NCBI GenBank assembly: GCA_965214335.1
Contig: CBDCBO010000005.1
Coordinates: 434,001 to 498,000 of the forward strand
Source of the DNA: Velthaea sp965214335
Lineage (GTDB): Bacteria; Vulcanimicrobiota; Vulcanimicrobiia; Vulcanimicrobiales; Vulcanimicrobiaceae
Length of the DNA stretch: 64,000 nt
Direction: 5' to 3'
Shown: in pieces, positions 17,794-26,445 of the stretch
Numbering within the stretch: the first letter of the stretch is position 1
Layout of the letters: every line of letters starts with the position of its first letter
Notes under the pieces: model-generated
Told to the model about the DNA's origin: nothing
Seen by the model: only the letters and a program-made list of their open reading frames with translations
The model's database searches: none
Program-made: the position numbers and the translations under genes

Positions 17794-20548
17794 AGAAATG
17801 TTCGTCTATCGAGCGCTGCTGTGTATGGCGGCCGTGGGCGCGTTGTGCGTCGGCGGCGCCGGCGCCCAAAGCGTCGACCCGGCGGTCGCGGTCGCCTCAC
17901 CGGCGCCGACGGCATCGCCACTGCCGAAGGCGTCGCCGCAGCCTGAACCCGGCGGCTCGCCGGCGCCCGCGGCTGCCGCGTCCAGCCCGCTGCCCGCCAC
18001 CATCACGTTGCCGCAGTTGCTGACCCCCAGCGGTGGATTGCCCTCGGCGCAGAGCTATGCCGGATTCGTCCGCGGCGCGCAACAGCAGCCCGGCGTCATC
18101 GATCTGATTCGTAAAGATGACGACGTGTATTTCGATCTGGGGCCGCAAAATTTCGACCGGACCTATATTATTTCACCGTCCTTGGCCAGCGGCGTCGGCA
18201 GCGGCGCTTTCGCCGGTCGCGTTTACGAGCCGTTTCTCGTAACGTTCAAACGGGTCGGCAAACGCGTGCTCTGGATCAGTCCCAACACGCGCTACGTGGC
18301 GCAGAAGAATAGCGCTCAAGCCCGGTCGCTGGCGATCAGCGTCGCCGACTCCGTGCTCTTGAGCACGCCGATCGTGGCCGAAGACAGCGTGAAAAATCAC
18401 GTCGTCATTTCGCCGTCGCTGTTTCTGACCGACTTCGAGGGCATCGGCACCGACCTCGGCCACGCCGGCGCGCAGCCGTCACTGCCGGGTTTATTACTGT
18501 TGGCAGCCCGCCCATCGTATGCCGTCGACCCGTCCAAATCGTACTACGCAGCGACCAAAGGCTTTCCGCGCAACGACGAAATTACGGTAAACCTCACCTT
18601 CAACGGACCGCCGAACGCACTGCCGACGGTGCCCGACGGGCGCGGCATTCCACTGCTGGTGCATTACAGTATCATCGAGCCGCCCGCCGCCGACGCCGCT
18701 TTTCTACCGCGGTATGCCGACGATCGGATCGGCTATTTCATCACTGCCCGTAAACGCTACGACGATGACGCGCTGGCGACGCCGTTCGAGCGTTTCATCG
18801 AACGCTGGAATCTCGATCGCGGACCGATCACGTTTTACTTATCGAATGAAATACCGGCCGAATATCGCGCGACCGTGCGGCGCGGAATATTGGCCTGGAA
18901 CGACGCGTTCGCGCGCATCGGCCACCGCGCGGCGATCGACGTCAAGGATCAACCGGCCGACCCGGCGTGGGATCCGGACGACGCGCGTTATTCGACCGTC
19001 CGATGGATCACGTCGGACCGGCCGGAGTTTTCGGCGTATTCACCGTCGGTCGCCGATCCGCGCACGGGCCAGATCATTCGGGCCGAAGTCGTCATCGACG
19101 GTGAATCGCTGCGCACCATCAAACGCGGCTACGTCGACAGCATCGTTCCGCTGCATCGCATCGACACCGCATTTGCCGCGCCGCGGAACGACGCCGGCAG
19201 TGAAGCAATCTGCGACCTGGCGACCAACTCGCTCTCGCAAGCGGCGCTCGGCACGCTGCTCATGAGTCTGCACGGTCAGGGCGCGCCGGCCGCGCGCGAA
19301 CGCTATGCCGACGCGTGGCTGTACGCGACGGTGATGCATGAAGTCGGCCACACCTTGGGCTTGCGCCACAATTTCGAGGGTTCGACGGCCTACACGACGG
19401 CGCAACTGCACGATCCGGCGTTCACTCGCGCACACGGCACGACGGCGTCGGTTATGGATTACACGCCGGTGAATCTGGCGGCGCCCGGCCAACGTCAAGC
19501 CGACTATTTTCCGACACGGCTGGGGCCTTATGATTACTGGGCGATCGCGTATGGCTACCAACGCTTCGGCGCCGTGCATTCGTCGGCTGAAGAGTTGCCG
19601 TATCTGCACGCACTCGCGGCGCGGTCGACGCAGCCCGGACTCGCGTACGGTACGGACGAAGATGCGGCCGAGCCGCTTGCCATCGATCCGCACATCGCGC
19701 GCTTCGACCTCTCCAACGATCCGCTGACGTACGATCGCGACACCCTCGCGCTCAACGAGTCAGTCGCCAAGACGTTGAACCGGCACTATCCGGGCGACAC
19801 GCGTTCGTATGCCGAAATCCGCGCGTCGCTCGTCACGGTACTCAACAACGAGTTGAGTGCCATTGACCTCGCGGCGCACTATATCGGCGGCATCTACACG
19901 TCGCGAGCGCATCGCGGCCAACCCGCGGCGGGCGCGCCGTTCGCGTCTATTAGCCGGGTCGAACAGCGGCGCGCGTTCGAGCTGATCGACCGCTATGTGT
20001 TTTCCGCGCGAGCGTTCACGTATTCGCCGCAACTGCTCAACGAACTAACCACCACGCGGTTTGGCTTCCATTGGGATTCGGGCGATGTACGCCGGCCCGA
20101 TTTTCCATTACGCGAAGTCGTGGCCGAAATTCAGGACGATGCGATCGCGACGATGTTTTCGGCGCCCAATCTCTCGCGCATCGCCGATCAATCGCTCAAA
20201 GTGGCGCATCCGGGCGATACGATGTCGCTAGCCGATCTGTTCGCGTGGACCAACGCCGCGGTGTTCGACGATCTTGGTGCTCCCAGCATCGCGCCCACGC
20301 ACCGCGAGTTGCAGCGCCGCTTCGGCGATCTCGAGATGGAACTCGCGCTGCTGCCGAGTTTCGTGCTGGATTCGCTGGGTTTGCCGCGTGAAACACAAGC
20401 GCTGGCGCGCATGTCGCTCGTCGCGTTGGGCGGCCGGCTACCCGCGGCGCTCGGTGCGGTTCGCGATCCGAGTACGCGCGCGCATCTTGACGATCTGCGT
20501 TCGCGGATTCACGGCGCGCTCAATCCGCAAACGACACGTCCGTTATAG
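17783..20548 (+). CDS. Secreted zinc-dependent metalloprotease (DUF5117/DUF4953 type)
   Basis: A protein of about 921 residues with a signal peptide (LLCMAAVGALCVGGAGA), a Pro/Ala-rich linker, then the large bacterial metalloprotease of the DUF5117-DUF5118-DUF4953 architecture. FIERWNLDRGPITFYLSNEIP and GILAWNDAFARIG precede the metzincin zinc site MHEVGHTLGLRHNFEGS (first His near residue 519), and VMDYTPVN follows as the Met-turn. Length and order of motifs match the family, whose members are periplasmic or outer-envelope enzymes of unclear substrate. ATG 17783 or 17798 may be the start; both overlap or abut the divergent GntR start. Confidence 0.86.
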   Translation: METKEMFVYRALLCMAAVGALCVGGAGAQSVDPAVAVASPAPTASPLPKASPQPEPGGSPAPAAAASSPLPATITLPQLLTPSGGLPSAQSYAGFVRGAQQQPGVIDLIRKDDDVYFDLGPQNFDRTYIISPSLASGVGSGAFAGRVYEPFLVTFKRVGKRVLWISPNTRYVAQKNSAQARSLAISVADSVLLSTPIVAEDSVKNHVVISPSLFLTDFEGIGTDLGHAGAQPSLPGLLLLAARPSYAVDPSKSYYAATKGFPRNDEITVNLTFNGPPNALPTVPDGRGIPLLVHYSIIEPPAADAAFLPRYADDRIGYFITARKRYDDDALATPFERFIERWNLDRGPITFYLSNEIPAEYRATVRRGILAWNDAFARIGHRAAIDVKDQPADPAWDPDDARYSTVRWITSDRPEFSAYSPSVADPRTGQIIRAEVVIDGESLRTIKRGYVDSIVPLHRIDTAFAAPRNDAGSEAICDLATNSLSQAALGTLLMSLHGQGAPAARERYADAWLYATVMHEVGHTLGLRHNFEGSTAYTTAQLHDPAFTRAHGTTASVMDYTPVNLAAPGQRQADYFPTRLGPYDYWAIAYGYQRFGAVHSSAEELPYLHALAARSTQPGLAYGTDEDAAEPLAIDPHIARFDLSNDPLTYDRDTLALNESVAKTLNRHYPGDTRSYAEIRASLVTVLNNELSAIDLAAHYIGGIYTSRAHRGQPAAGAPFASISRVEQRRAFELIDRYVFSARAFTYSPQLLNELTTTRFGFHWDSGDVRRPDFPLREVVAEIQDDAIATMFSAPNLSRIADQSLKVAHPGDTMSLADLFAWTNAAVFDDLGAPSIAPTHRELQRRFGDLEMELALLPSFVLDSLGLPRETQALARMSLVALGGRLPAALGAVRDPSTRAHLDDLRSRIHGALNPQTTRPL

Positions 20549-20570
20549 GGCCTAGCCGACGCCGGCGAGC

Positions 20571-21557
20571 TTAGCGTTTTCCGGCGCGGCGCGGAATGAG
20601 GTCGAACAACAGCTCGACGGTACGCGCGATCTCATTGAACTCCGGGGCGCCGAACAGATCGATGGCGTCGACGTCGGCGCTCACCGGTAACCCGGCGGCT
20701 TCGACCGCGGCGAGTTGATGTTCGACCGTGCCGACCCGTTCGCTGATACTGCGACTGCGTGACGCGGCGTCCTCGAGTTCAGCCACCGCCGTGCTGGTGA
20801 CGGCGTTGAGCGCGAGCCGTTTGTCGTGCGCTGCTTGCAGGTCCGGAATCTGTGTTCGCAAGAGCGCGACTTCTTCGTTATAGCGGCGCAGCCGGCGGGC
20901 CCGGCATGCCTCGACGACCGCTTTGCGCTGCTTTTCGTTGCCGCGCTCGAAGGCTATCCGCTCTTCGGCGGTGCCGGCGGTTTCGGCATCGACGCGCTTG
21001 CGCAGTTCCTCGTGCAGCGCGTCGAGTTCTTCGCGAAACGGCTTGATCGGCTCGAGGGCCATGATCGTCTTGCGTTCGGCCACGATCGCCCGGCGGCGTT
21101 CGGTTTCCGCCTCACCGATCCGGTTGAGGGCATAGCGTAAGGCCGTGGCCCAAGCAGTCGTTTCGCCGGCTTTCTGGCCAAAACGGACCGACATGCCGAG
21201 TCCCAACGTCTCGAGAACGGTCACGTCCCAGCCGATTTCGCCGCCGACGAAGGCCGGAACGATGCGGACGCGTGAGCCCAGCGGCGGTGCCGAACCGTGG
21301 GTCACCAGCGCCCACAACGAACGCGTGGTGTCGATGATCGCGGCATACTGCATCTTGCCGACCGCGCGCGAGAAGACGATGAAGCCTTCTTCTTTGAGCC
21401 GCGCGGCCGGCGCCGGCGCAACAACGTCCTCGTAACCGCGCGCCCAAGTGGCTTGCCACACGGCGGCTCGTAGATCGCCGGGGTCCGAGCCGGCAGCTTT
21501 TACCGCATCCACGAGCGGTTGAACGCCTGAGCCGACAAATCGCGCGTGAGTGGTCAC
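20571..21557 (-). CDS. Coiled-coil protein of unknown function
   Basis: A protein of about 328 residues without recognised homology. The first half is globular (RVRIVPAFVGGEIGWDVTVLE looks like beta strands); residues about 140-290 are strongly charged and heptad-like (REELDALHEELRKRVDAE, NEEVALLRTQIPDLQAAHD), predicting a coiled coil. No signal peptide or membrane segment. The frame is open to 21698, but residues encoded above 21557 look non-coding and would overlap the folP leader ORF, so GTG 21557 is preferred. It converges on the metalloprotease with a 22-base gap. Confidence 0.65.
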   Translation of the reverse strand: MTTHARFVGSGVQPLVDAVKAAGSDPGDLRAAVWQATWARGYEDVVAPAPAARLKEEGFIVFSRAVGKMQYAAIIDTTRSLWALVTHGSAPPLGSRVRIVPAFVGGEIGWDVTVLETLGLGMSVRFGQKAGETTAWATALRYALNRIGEAETERRRAIVAERKTIMALEPIKPFREELDALHEELRKRVDAETAGTAEERIAFERGNEKQRKAVVEACRARRLRRYNEEVALLRTQIPDLQAAHDKRLALNAVTSTAVAELEDAASRSRSISERVGTVEHQLAAVEAAGLPVSADVDAIDLFGAPEFNEIARTVELLFDLIPRRAGKR

Positions 21558-21666
21558 GTCATGTTCTTCGGCCGATGGGGAAACGCCCTGAAGCTGCGCG
21601 CGCCCGGAGTGATCCGGGACGCGTGCCAAGATTGGGCCCGCCTGCGTCGAAGCCGGGGAGAGAAAG

Positions 21667-21841
21667 GTGAGTCGTTCTATCACTCCCATCGCCCGCATGT
21701 TGACCGTCGCCGACGGCCGTGATCTGGCCGAGCGGTTAGCGGCTGACTTTGAATCCGGAGCGGCGGCCGCCCTCGCGCGTGCGCAAAGCGCGCGCGTTCT
21801 GGCGCTCGACGTAGCCGGCGCCGCGACGGCCGTCGCGCTTC
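21667..21841 (+). other. Frame-disrupted N-terminal extension of folP
   Basis: A GTG at 21667, preceded by a purine-rich ribosome site (GGGGAGAGAAAG), opens a frame reading MSRSITPIARMLTVADGRDL and later RVLALDVAGAATAVAL. At about 21838 coherent sequence moves to the next frame (+1): AALRGAGAVAFAGTSS continues smoothly into folP. Skipping one base at CTTCGTG would give a single protein of about 417 residues. The start signal is better here than at the GTG 21842 of the folP frame. This is either a sequencing error, a real frameshift mutation, or translational frameshifting. Confidence 0.6.
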
Positions 21842-22918
21842 GTGGCGGCGTTGCGCGGCGCCGGAGCCGTCGCGTTCGCGGGCACGTCCAGCATCGCTAC
21901 CGTCGCGACCGCCGACCAGATCGCGGCTGCGCTGGATACCTGTCCGGGGTGTGCGGGCGAGCTCGCGGCACTGGCCGCCGCGCTCGGCAACCTCGCGGCC
22001 CGCCCGCGGCTGTTCCGGTTGCGCGACCGCACGCTCGATCTGCACCATGAGGCACGCGTCATGGGCATCGTCAACGTCACGCCGGATTCGTTTTACGAGC
22101 GAGCCGGCGGTCCGGCTCAAGCGCTCGAACGCGCGCGCTCGATGGCCGCCGATGGCGCGGCGCTCGTCGATTTGGGCGGTCAATCCTACGCGCATTGGAA
22201 CCGTCCGGTCAGCGCCGACGCGGAGCGCGCGCGCGTCGTTCCGGCGGTGCAAGCCATCGTCGCCGCGGGCGTCGATGTGGCGCTGTCGATCGATACGTTC
22301 AAGGCCGGCGTCGCGGACGCGGCGCTCGCCGCCGGCGCGCACCTCATCAACGACTGCAGCGGATTATCCGACCCCCGGATGGGCGAGGTCGTCGCGCGCC
22401 ACGACGCCGGGCTCGTGATCATGCACCTCAAAGGTCAACTCAACGTGCGTTCGGCCTCCACCTACGTGTATGCCGACGCACTCGCGGAGATCGTCGACTA
22501 TCTTCACGTGCGCATCGAACGCGCGCGTGCCGCCGGTGTGGCCGCCGCTTCGATCGCGATCGATCCGGGTTTGGAATTCGGCAAAGAGCCCGAGACGGAT
22601 CTGGAAATTCTCGACCGGTTCGCGGAACTGACGGTTCTGGGCTATCCGATTCTGTTAGCCGGATCGCGTAAGAGCTTTATCGGCCGAATCTTCAATCGCC
22701 CGGCGCGCGAATTGCTGGTTCCTTCGCTCGCGGTCGCGGGCCTGGGCATCGCCGCCGGCGCACGGCTGTTGCGCGTGCACGACGTTGCGCCGACGGTTCA
22801 GCTCGCGCGCATGTATGCCGCCGTCGCGCCGGACCGCCGAACGGCGCTGCCGCTGGCCGAGCACATGCCCGAAACGCCGGCAAGCATGGGTAACCCTGCG
22901 CAACGGGATGTGGTCTAA
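21842..22918 (+). CDS. folP: Dihydropteroate synthase, divergent
   Basis: FolP condenses 6-hydroxymethyl-dihydropterin pyrophosphate with p-aminobenzoate. The TIM-barrel core begins about residue 75: MGIVNVTPDSFYE, HLINDCSGLSD, VIMHLKGQ, AIDPGLEFGKEPETDLEIL and GSRKSFIGRIF are the expected strands and loops. The usual loop-2 GGESTRPG is replaced by GGQSYAHWNRPVS, losing the Glu and Arg normally present there, which could change substrate or sulfonamide contacts. The first 70 residues look like the second half of an extra N-terminal domain whose beginning lies in another frame upstream. The next gene, folK-folE2, starts 10 bases on, so this is a folate operon. Confidence 0.82.
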   Translation: MAALRGAGAVAFAGTSSIATVATADQIAAALDTCPGCAGELAALAAALGNLAARPRLFRLRDRTLDLHHEARVMGIVNVTPDSFYERAGGPAQALERARSMAADGAALVDLGGQSYAHWNRPVSADAERARVVPAVQAIVAAGVDVALSIDTFKAGVADAALAAGAHLINDCSGLSDPRMGEVVARHDAGLVIMHLKGQLNVRSASTYVYADALAEIVDYLHVRIERARAAGVAAASIAIDPGLEFGKEPETDLEILDRFAELTVLGYPILLAGSRKSFIGRIFNRPARELLVPSLAVAGLGIAAGARLLRVHDVAPTVQLARMYAAVAPDRRTALPLAEHMPETPASMGNPAQRDVV

Positions 22919-22928
22919 CCGGCTAGCT

Positions 22929-24407
22929 ATGCATACGGTTCTCATCGGCGTCGGTTCGAATCTCGGCGATCGCCAAGGCACGATTCTTCAGGCGCTGCAA
23001 AAGCTGCGTTCGTTCGCCCGCATCGAGGCCGTCTCGTCGTACTACGAAACGCCGCCGATCGGCGTGAGCGGGCCGGCCTTTCTCAACATCGCCGCCCGCG
23101 TCACGACCGAGCGCGATCCGGCGGCGTTCGAGCGTGCCCTGCGGTCGGTCGAAACGTCGATCGGGCGTCAGCGGATCAACGAATTGGGCGCCCGGCCGAT
23201 CGATATCGACATCCTGTATATCGACGATCTGGTGCACGATTACGGGCGCTTCGAGGTACCGCACCCGTATATCGCCGACCGGCCCTTCAATCTCGTTCCG
23301 CTGGCCGAAATTGCCGCCGACTTCGTCGATCCGCAGCGGCACCGCACGATCGCCCAACTGGCGGCGGCCGCGCCCGCGGCCGGTATTGCCAAGAAGCAGC
23401 GCGCGATGCACTTCTTCGCCAACCGGCAAGAAGAAGAACCCGATGTGCGGCTCTCGCTCGACCGCGTGGGCGTGTCGTCGGTCAAGCACGTTATCCGGCT
23501 GACGATCGACGGCAAAGAACGGCTGTTCAACGGTGACTTCACGATGGTGGCCGATCTGGGGCCGGATAAGGCCGGCGTCCACATGTCACGGTTCGCCGAA
23601 TTGCTCGAAGCCGCGACACTCGACGTCCTGGCGCGCCACGATCAACCGGCGCGCATGGAAGATCTGGTCGAACGAATCGCGCGCGAGATCGTCGGCTCGC
23701 AGGGCGCCTTGCGCGCCGACGTGCGCTTGCGCGCCGAGTTTGGGCTCGAGCGCTGGACGCCCGTCAGCGGCAAGCGCACTCAGGAAACCTATACGCTCGT
23801 CGGCATCGCCCATGCCGACAGCACGAGTTCGCGGCGTATCGTCGGCGTTGAAGCCGACGGCATGACGGCCTGCCCGTGCGCGCAATTGATGGTGCGCGAG
23901 CACTCGATCGGCGAACTCATCGCGGCCGGCTTCAGCGACAGCGATGCGCGGCGCGCGGTCGACGCGTTGCCGGTCGCCACGCACAACCAGCGCGGCCGGG
24001 GCACTATTCTGATCGGAACGACGGCGGAAAAACAACACGAGTTGCGGGCCGAAGATCTCGTCGAGATCGTCGAAAACTCGATGTCGAGCGAAACCTACGA
24101 TCTGCTCAAGCGCCCGGACGAATTCTACATCGTCAACAAAGCGCACCACAATCCGAAATTCGTCGAAGATGTCGTCCGCGGCATTCTGGCGCGCGCGCTC
24201 GACGTGTACGCCGATTTTCCCGACGAAACGTTTATTTCTTCCACCCAAATCAACTACGAGTCGATCCACAAGCACGATGCGTTCGCCGAAGCGTCGGGTC
24301 TGTTCGGTGAATTTCGGGCCGAGTTACGCGACGGCGGTCACGGTCGGCAGAAGACCGACATCGCGACCTGGCTCGGCACCCGGCCGTCATCCGTCGTTGC
24401 CGGTTAG
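22929..24407 (+). CDS. FolK-FolE2 fusion: HPPK and type IB GTP cyclohydrolase
   Basis: A single 492-residue frame covers two folate enzymes. Residues 1 to about 160 are 6-hydroxymethyl-dihydropterin pyrophosphokinase: LIGVGSNLGDR, YYETPPIG, FLNIAARV, ELGARPIDIDILYID and VPHPYIADRPFNLVPL. Residues about 165-490 are FolE2/MptA-type GTP cyclohydrolase, starting near AMHFFANRQEEEPDVRL; SVKHVIRLTID, VHMSRF, the metal/catalytic Cys in GMTACPCAQ, and VNKAHHNPKFVEDVVR are diagnostic. The protein would catalyse the first and a later step of pterin synthesis, leaving FolB for elsewhere. ATG 22929 is chosen because the HPPK domain begins exactly there. It ends 2 bases before the next gene. Confidence 0.9.
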   Translation: MHTVLIGVGSNLGDRQGTILQALQKLRSFARIEAVSSYYETPPIGVSGPAFLNIAARVTTERDPAAFERALRSVETSIGRQRINELGARPIDIDILYIDDLVHDYGRFEVPHPYIADRPFNLVPLAEIAADFVDPQRHRTIAQLAAAAPAAGIAKKQRAMHFFANRQEEEPDVRLSLDRVGVSSVKHVIRLTIDGKERLFNGDFTMVADLGPDKAGVHMSRFAELLEAATLDVLARHDQPARMEDLVERIAREIVGSQGALRADVRLRAEFGLERWTPVSGKRTQETYTLVGIAHADSTSSRRIVGVEADGMTACPCAQLMVREHSIGELIAAGFSDSDARRAVDALPVATHNQRGRGTILIGTTAEKQHELRAEDLVEIVENSMSSETYDLLKRPDEFYIVNKAHHNPKFVEDVVRGILARALDVYADFPDETFISSTQINYESIHKHDAFAEASGLFGEFRAELRDGGHGRQKTDIATWLGTRPSSVVAG

Positions 24408-24409
24408 CG

Positions 24410-25747
24410 TTGATCGCTGACCGCCCGGCGCCGCTCGAAATTTGGGCGTCGCCCGAACCAACGATCGCGCGGGTGGACGCGACGACCGTGCGCGATCAGT
24501 CCGCCGAAACCGGCTGGTCGAACCGGCTGGGCGACGTCGATCTCATCGCCGATTTAGGCGTCGCGGCGTGCCGGTTTCCGGTGCTGTGGGAGCACGTCGC
24601 GCCGATCGCGCCGGCGGTTCGCGATTTCGGCCCGGCGATGCTGCGGCTCGAACGGTTGCGCGGGCGCGGCGTCGAGCCGATCGTGACCTTACTGCATCAC
24701 GGGTCGGGGCCGCGCTATACGCATTTGCTCGATCCGGCGTTTCCGGAGCTGTTCGCGCAGTACGCGGCGCACGCGGCGCGCGTGCTACCCGGCGTCCGGC
24801 GCTGGACGCCGATCAACGAGCCGCTCACCACCGCGCGCTTCTCGACGTTGTACGGCGTGTGGTATCCCAATTTGCGCGACGACCGGGCCTTCGGCCGCGC
24901 CCTGCTGCATCAAACCATGGCGACGCTGTTGGCCATGGAACGCATTCGGGCCGTTAGCGCCGACGCGCAACTCGTGGTGAGCGAGGATCTGCAGGGCTTT
25001 ACCGCCGGTGACAGCGCCGCCGCCCCGTATGTCGCGTTCTTACGCGAACGCGCTTTTCTGTCGATCGAACTATTAGCCGGACACGTCGTGCCGGGCCATG
25101 CGCTCTATGGTTTTTTGCGCGAACGCTGCGGCGTGACGGCCGCCGAACTGCGCACGGTGGTAACGCATGCGCTGCAGCCGGGCCTCGTGGCCTTCAACCA
25201 CTACCCGCATTCCGAGCGCTACGTGTATGCGTCGGCCGACGGCACGCTCGGCGATCTGCCGGCGGTGTACGTCGACGAACGATTCGAACCGCGCTGCGGG
25301 CCCCTGTTGCGCGCCGCTGCCCAACGCTTGGCAGTGCCGCTCGCGCTGGGCGAAGTCCATATCGACGCGCCGGCCGACGAGCGAGTGCGTTGGCTAACGC
25401 AGCATGTCGGCGACGTCGATGCGTTGCGCGCCGGCGGTGTCGACGTACGCGCGCTCGGCGTCTGGGCGGCGTTCGGCATGCTGGATTGGCACTCGCTGCT
25501 GCGCGGCCGCGACGCCGCGGTCGAAGACGGCATCTACACCTTTGCCGGGCCCGACGGCCAGCCCCAACCGACGGCGCTAACGGCGGCCGTCATCGCGCTG
25601 GCTCGCGGCCAACGGCCGCTCGATACCGGCGTCCGGGGCTGGTGGGAGCGGCCGGAACGCTTGCGCACGCCGGCCCAACTCGAGGCGCTGCGGCAAGCCG
25701 GCCGGCCCGAGGGCAGTCACGTGCGCCGGGCGCACCTTCCGGCATGA
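24410..25747 (+). CDS. Glycoside hydrolase family 1-like protein
   Basis: A 445-residue TIM-barrel protein of clan GH-A, GH1-like. The segment LIADLGVAACRFPVLWEHVAP matches the GH1-like domain that in other bacteria is fused ahead of dTDP-4-dehydrorhamnose reductase (from memory of the family). TPINEPLTT carries the acid/base Glu; the usual nucleophile motif TENG is replaced by LGEVHID, so the second Glu may be present in an unusual context. No signal peptide, so cytoplasmic. TTG 24410 starts 2 bases after the folate fusion stop, and the stop overlaps the DUF2461 start (ATGA): part of the same operon, with no obvious link to folate. Confidence 0.72.
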   Translation: MIADRPAPLEIWASPEPTIARVDATTVRDQSAETGWSNRLGDVDLIADLGVAACRFPVLWEHVAPIAPAVRDFGPAMLRLERLRGRGVEPIVTLLHHGSGPRYTHLLDPAFPELFAQYAAHAARVLPGVRRWTPINEPLTTARFSTLYGVWYPNLRDDRAFGRALLHQTMATLLAMERIRAVSADAQLVVSEDLQGFTAGDSAAAPYVAFLRERAFLSIELLAGHVVPGHALYGFLRERCGVTAAELRTVVTHALQPGLVAFNHYPHSERYVYASADGTLGDLPAVYVDERFEPRCGPLLRAAAQRLAVPLALGEVHIDAPADERVRWLTQHVGDVDALRAGGVDVRALGVWAAFGMLDWHSLLRGRDAAVEDGIYTFAGPDGQPQPTALTAAVIALARGQRPLDTGVRGWWERPERLRTPAQLEALRQAGRPEGSHVRRAHLPA

Positions 25748-26445
25748 ATGTGGCGCGCCGCGCGCCGGCCGCTCAGCCGCTGGACATCGGGGCGACATTC
25801 CGGTTCTTGCGCGCGTTGCGAACGCACAACGACCGCCCGTGGTTCGAGGAGCACCGTGATGTGTTCGACACCGTGCTCAAGCCGGGCTTCGAAGAGTTCG
25901 TGACCGGGCTGCTGATTGCCGCCGCCGGCTTCGACGAGCGGTATGCGGCGATCGAACCACGGCGCTGCATTTTTCGCCTGTACCGCGACGTGCGTTTCTC
26001 CAAAGACAAAGCGCCCTACAAGACGCGGCTATCGGCGTTCCTTTCCCCACTGGGCTGGCGTGGCTCGACGCCCGGCTTTTACGTCGCGCTCGAACCGGGC
26101 GGTGAAAGTCTGCTCGCCGCCGGTATCTATACGCCCGAGAAGCCGGTGCTGACGGCCTTGCGCGAGCGCTTCGCCGCCGGTGACGCGGCGTTCGATCGCA
26201 TCCTGCGCGCCAAACGCTTTGCGGCGTATCTGCCGCTCGATACCGATCCGCTCGTGCGGGTGCCGCGTGGTTTCGATCCCGCCCATCCGCGCGGCGACTT
26301 GCTGCGCGGGCGACGCTATATGGTGCGGCGGTCGTTCGCCGACACGGAATTGGTAAACGGCGACGCGTTCGCGACCTTCCGGTCGGCGTTACGCGATACC
26401 GCGCCGTTCGTGCGCTGGCTCGACGCCGCGACCGCGCAGGCTTAA
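25744..26445 (+). CDS. DUF2461 family protein
   Basis: A 233-residue protein with the whole DUF2461 signature: FRFLRALRTHNDRPWFEEHRD at the start, RRCIFRLYRDVRFSKDKAPYKT in the middle, GFYVALEPGGESLLAAGIY, and ending near FVRWLDAA. The biochemical role of the family is unknown. ATG 25744 overlaps the GH1-like stop by 4 bases. The stop codon shares its bases with the stop of the convergent M48 protease (TTAA at 26442-26445). Confidence 0.85.
   Translation: MNVARRAPAAQPLDIGATFRFLRALRTHNDRPWFEEHRDVFDTVLKPGFEEFVTGLLIAAAGFDERYAAIEPRRCIFRLYRDVRFSKDKAPYKTRLSAFLSPLGWRGSTPGFYVALEPGGESLLAAGIYTPEKPVLTALRERFAAGDAAFDRILRAKRFAAYLPLDTDPLVRVPRGFDPAHPRGDLLRGRRYMVRRSFADTELVNGDAFATFRSALRDTAPFVRWLDAATAQA

Noticed and set aside
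22945..22970. GGTTCGAATC as a tRNA T-loop
   Set aside because: It lies inside the HPPK coding motif and no cloverleaf surrounds it.
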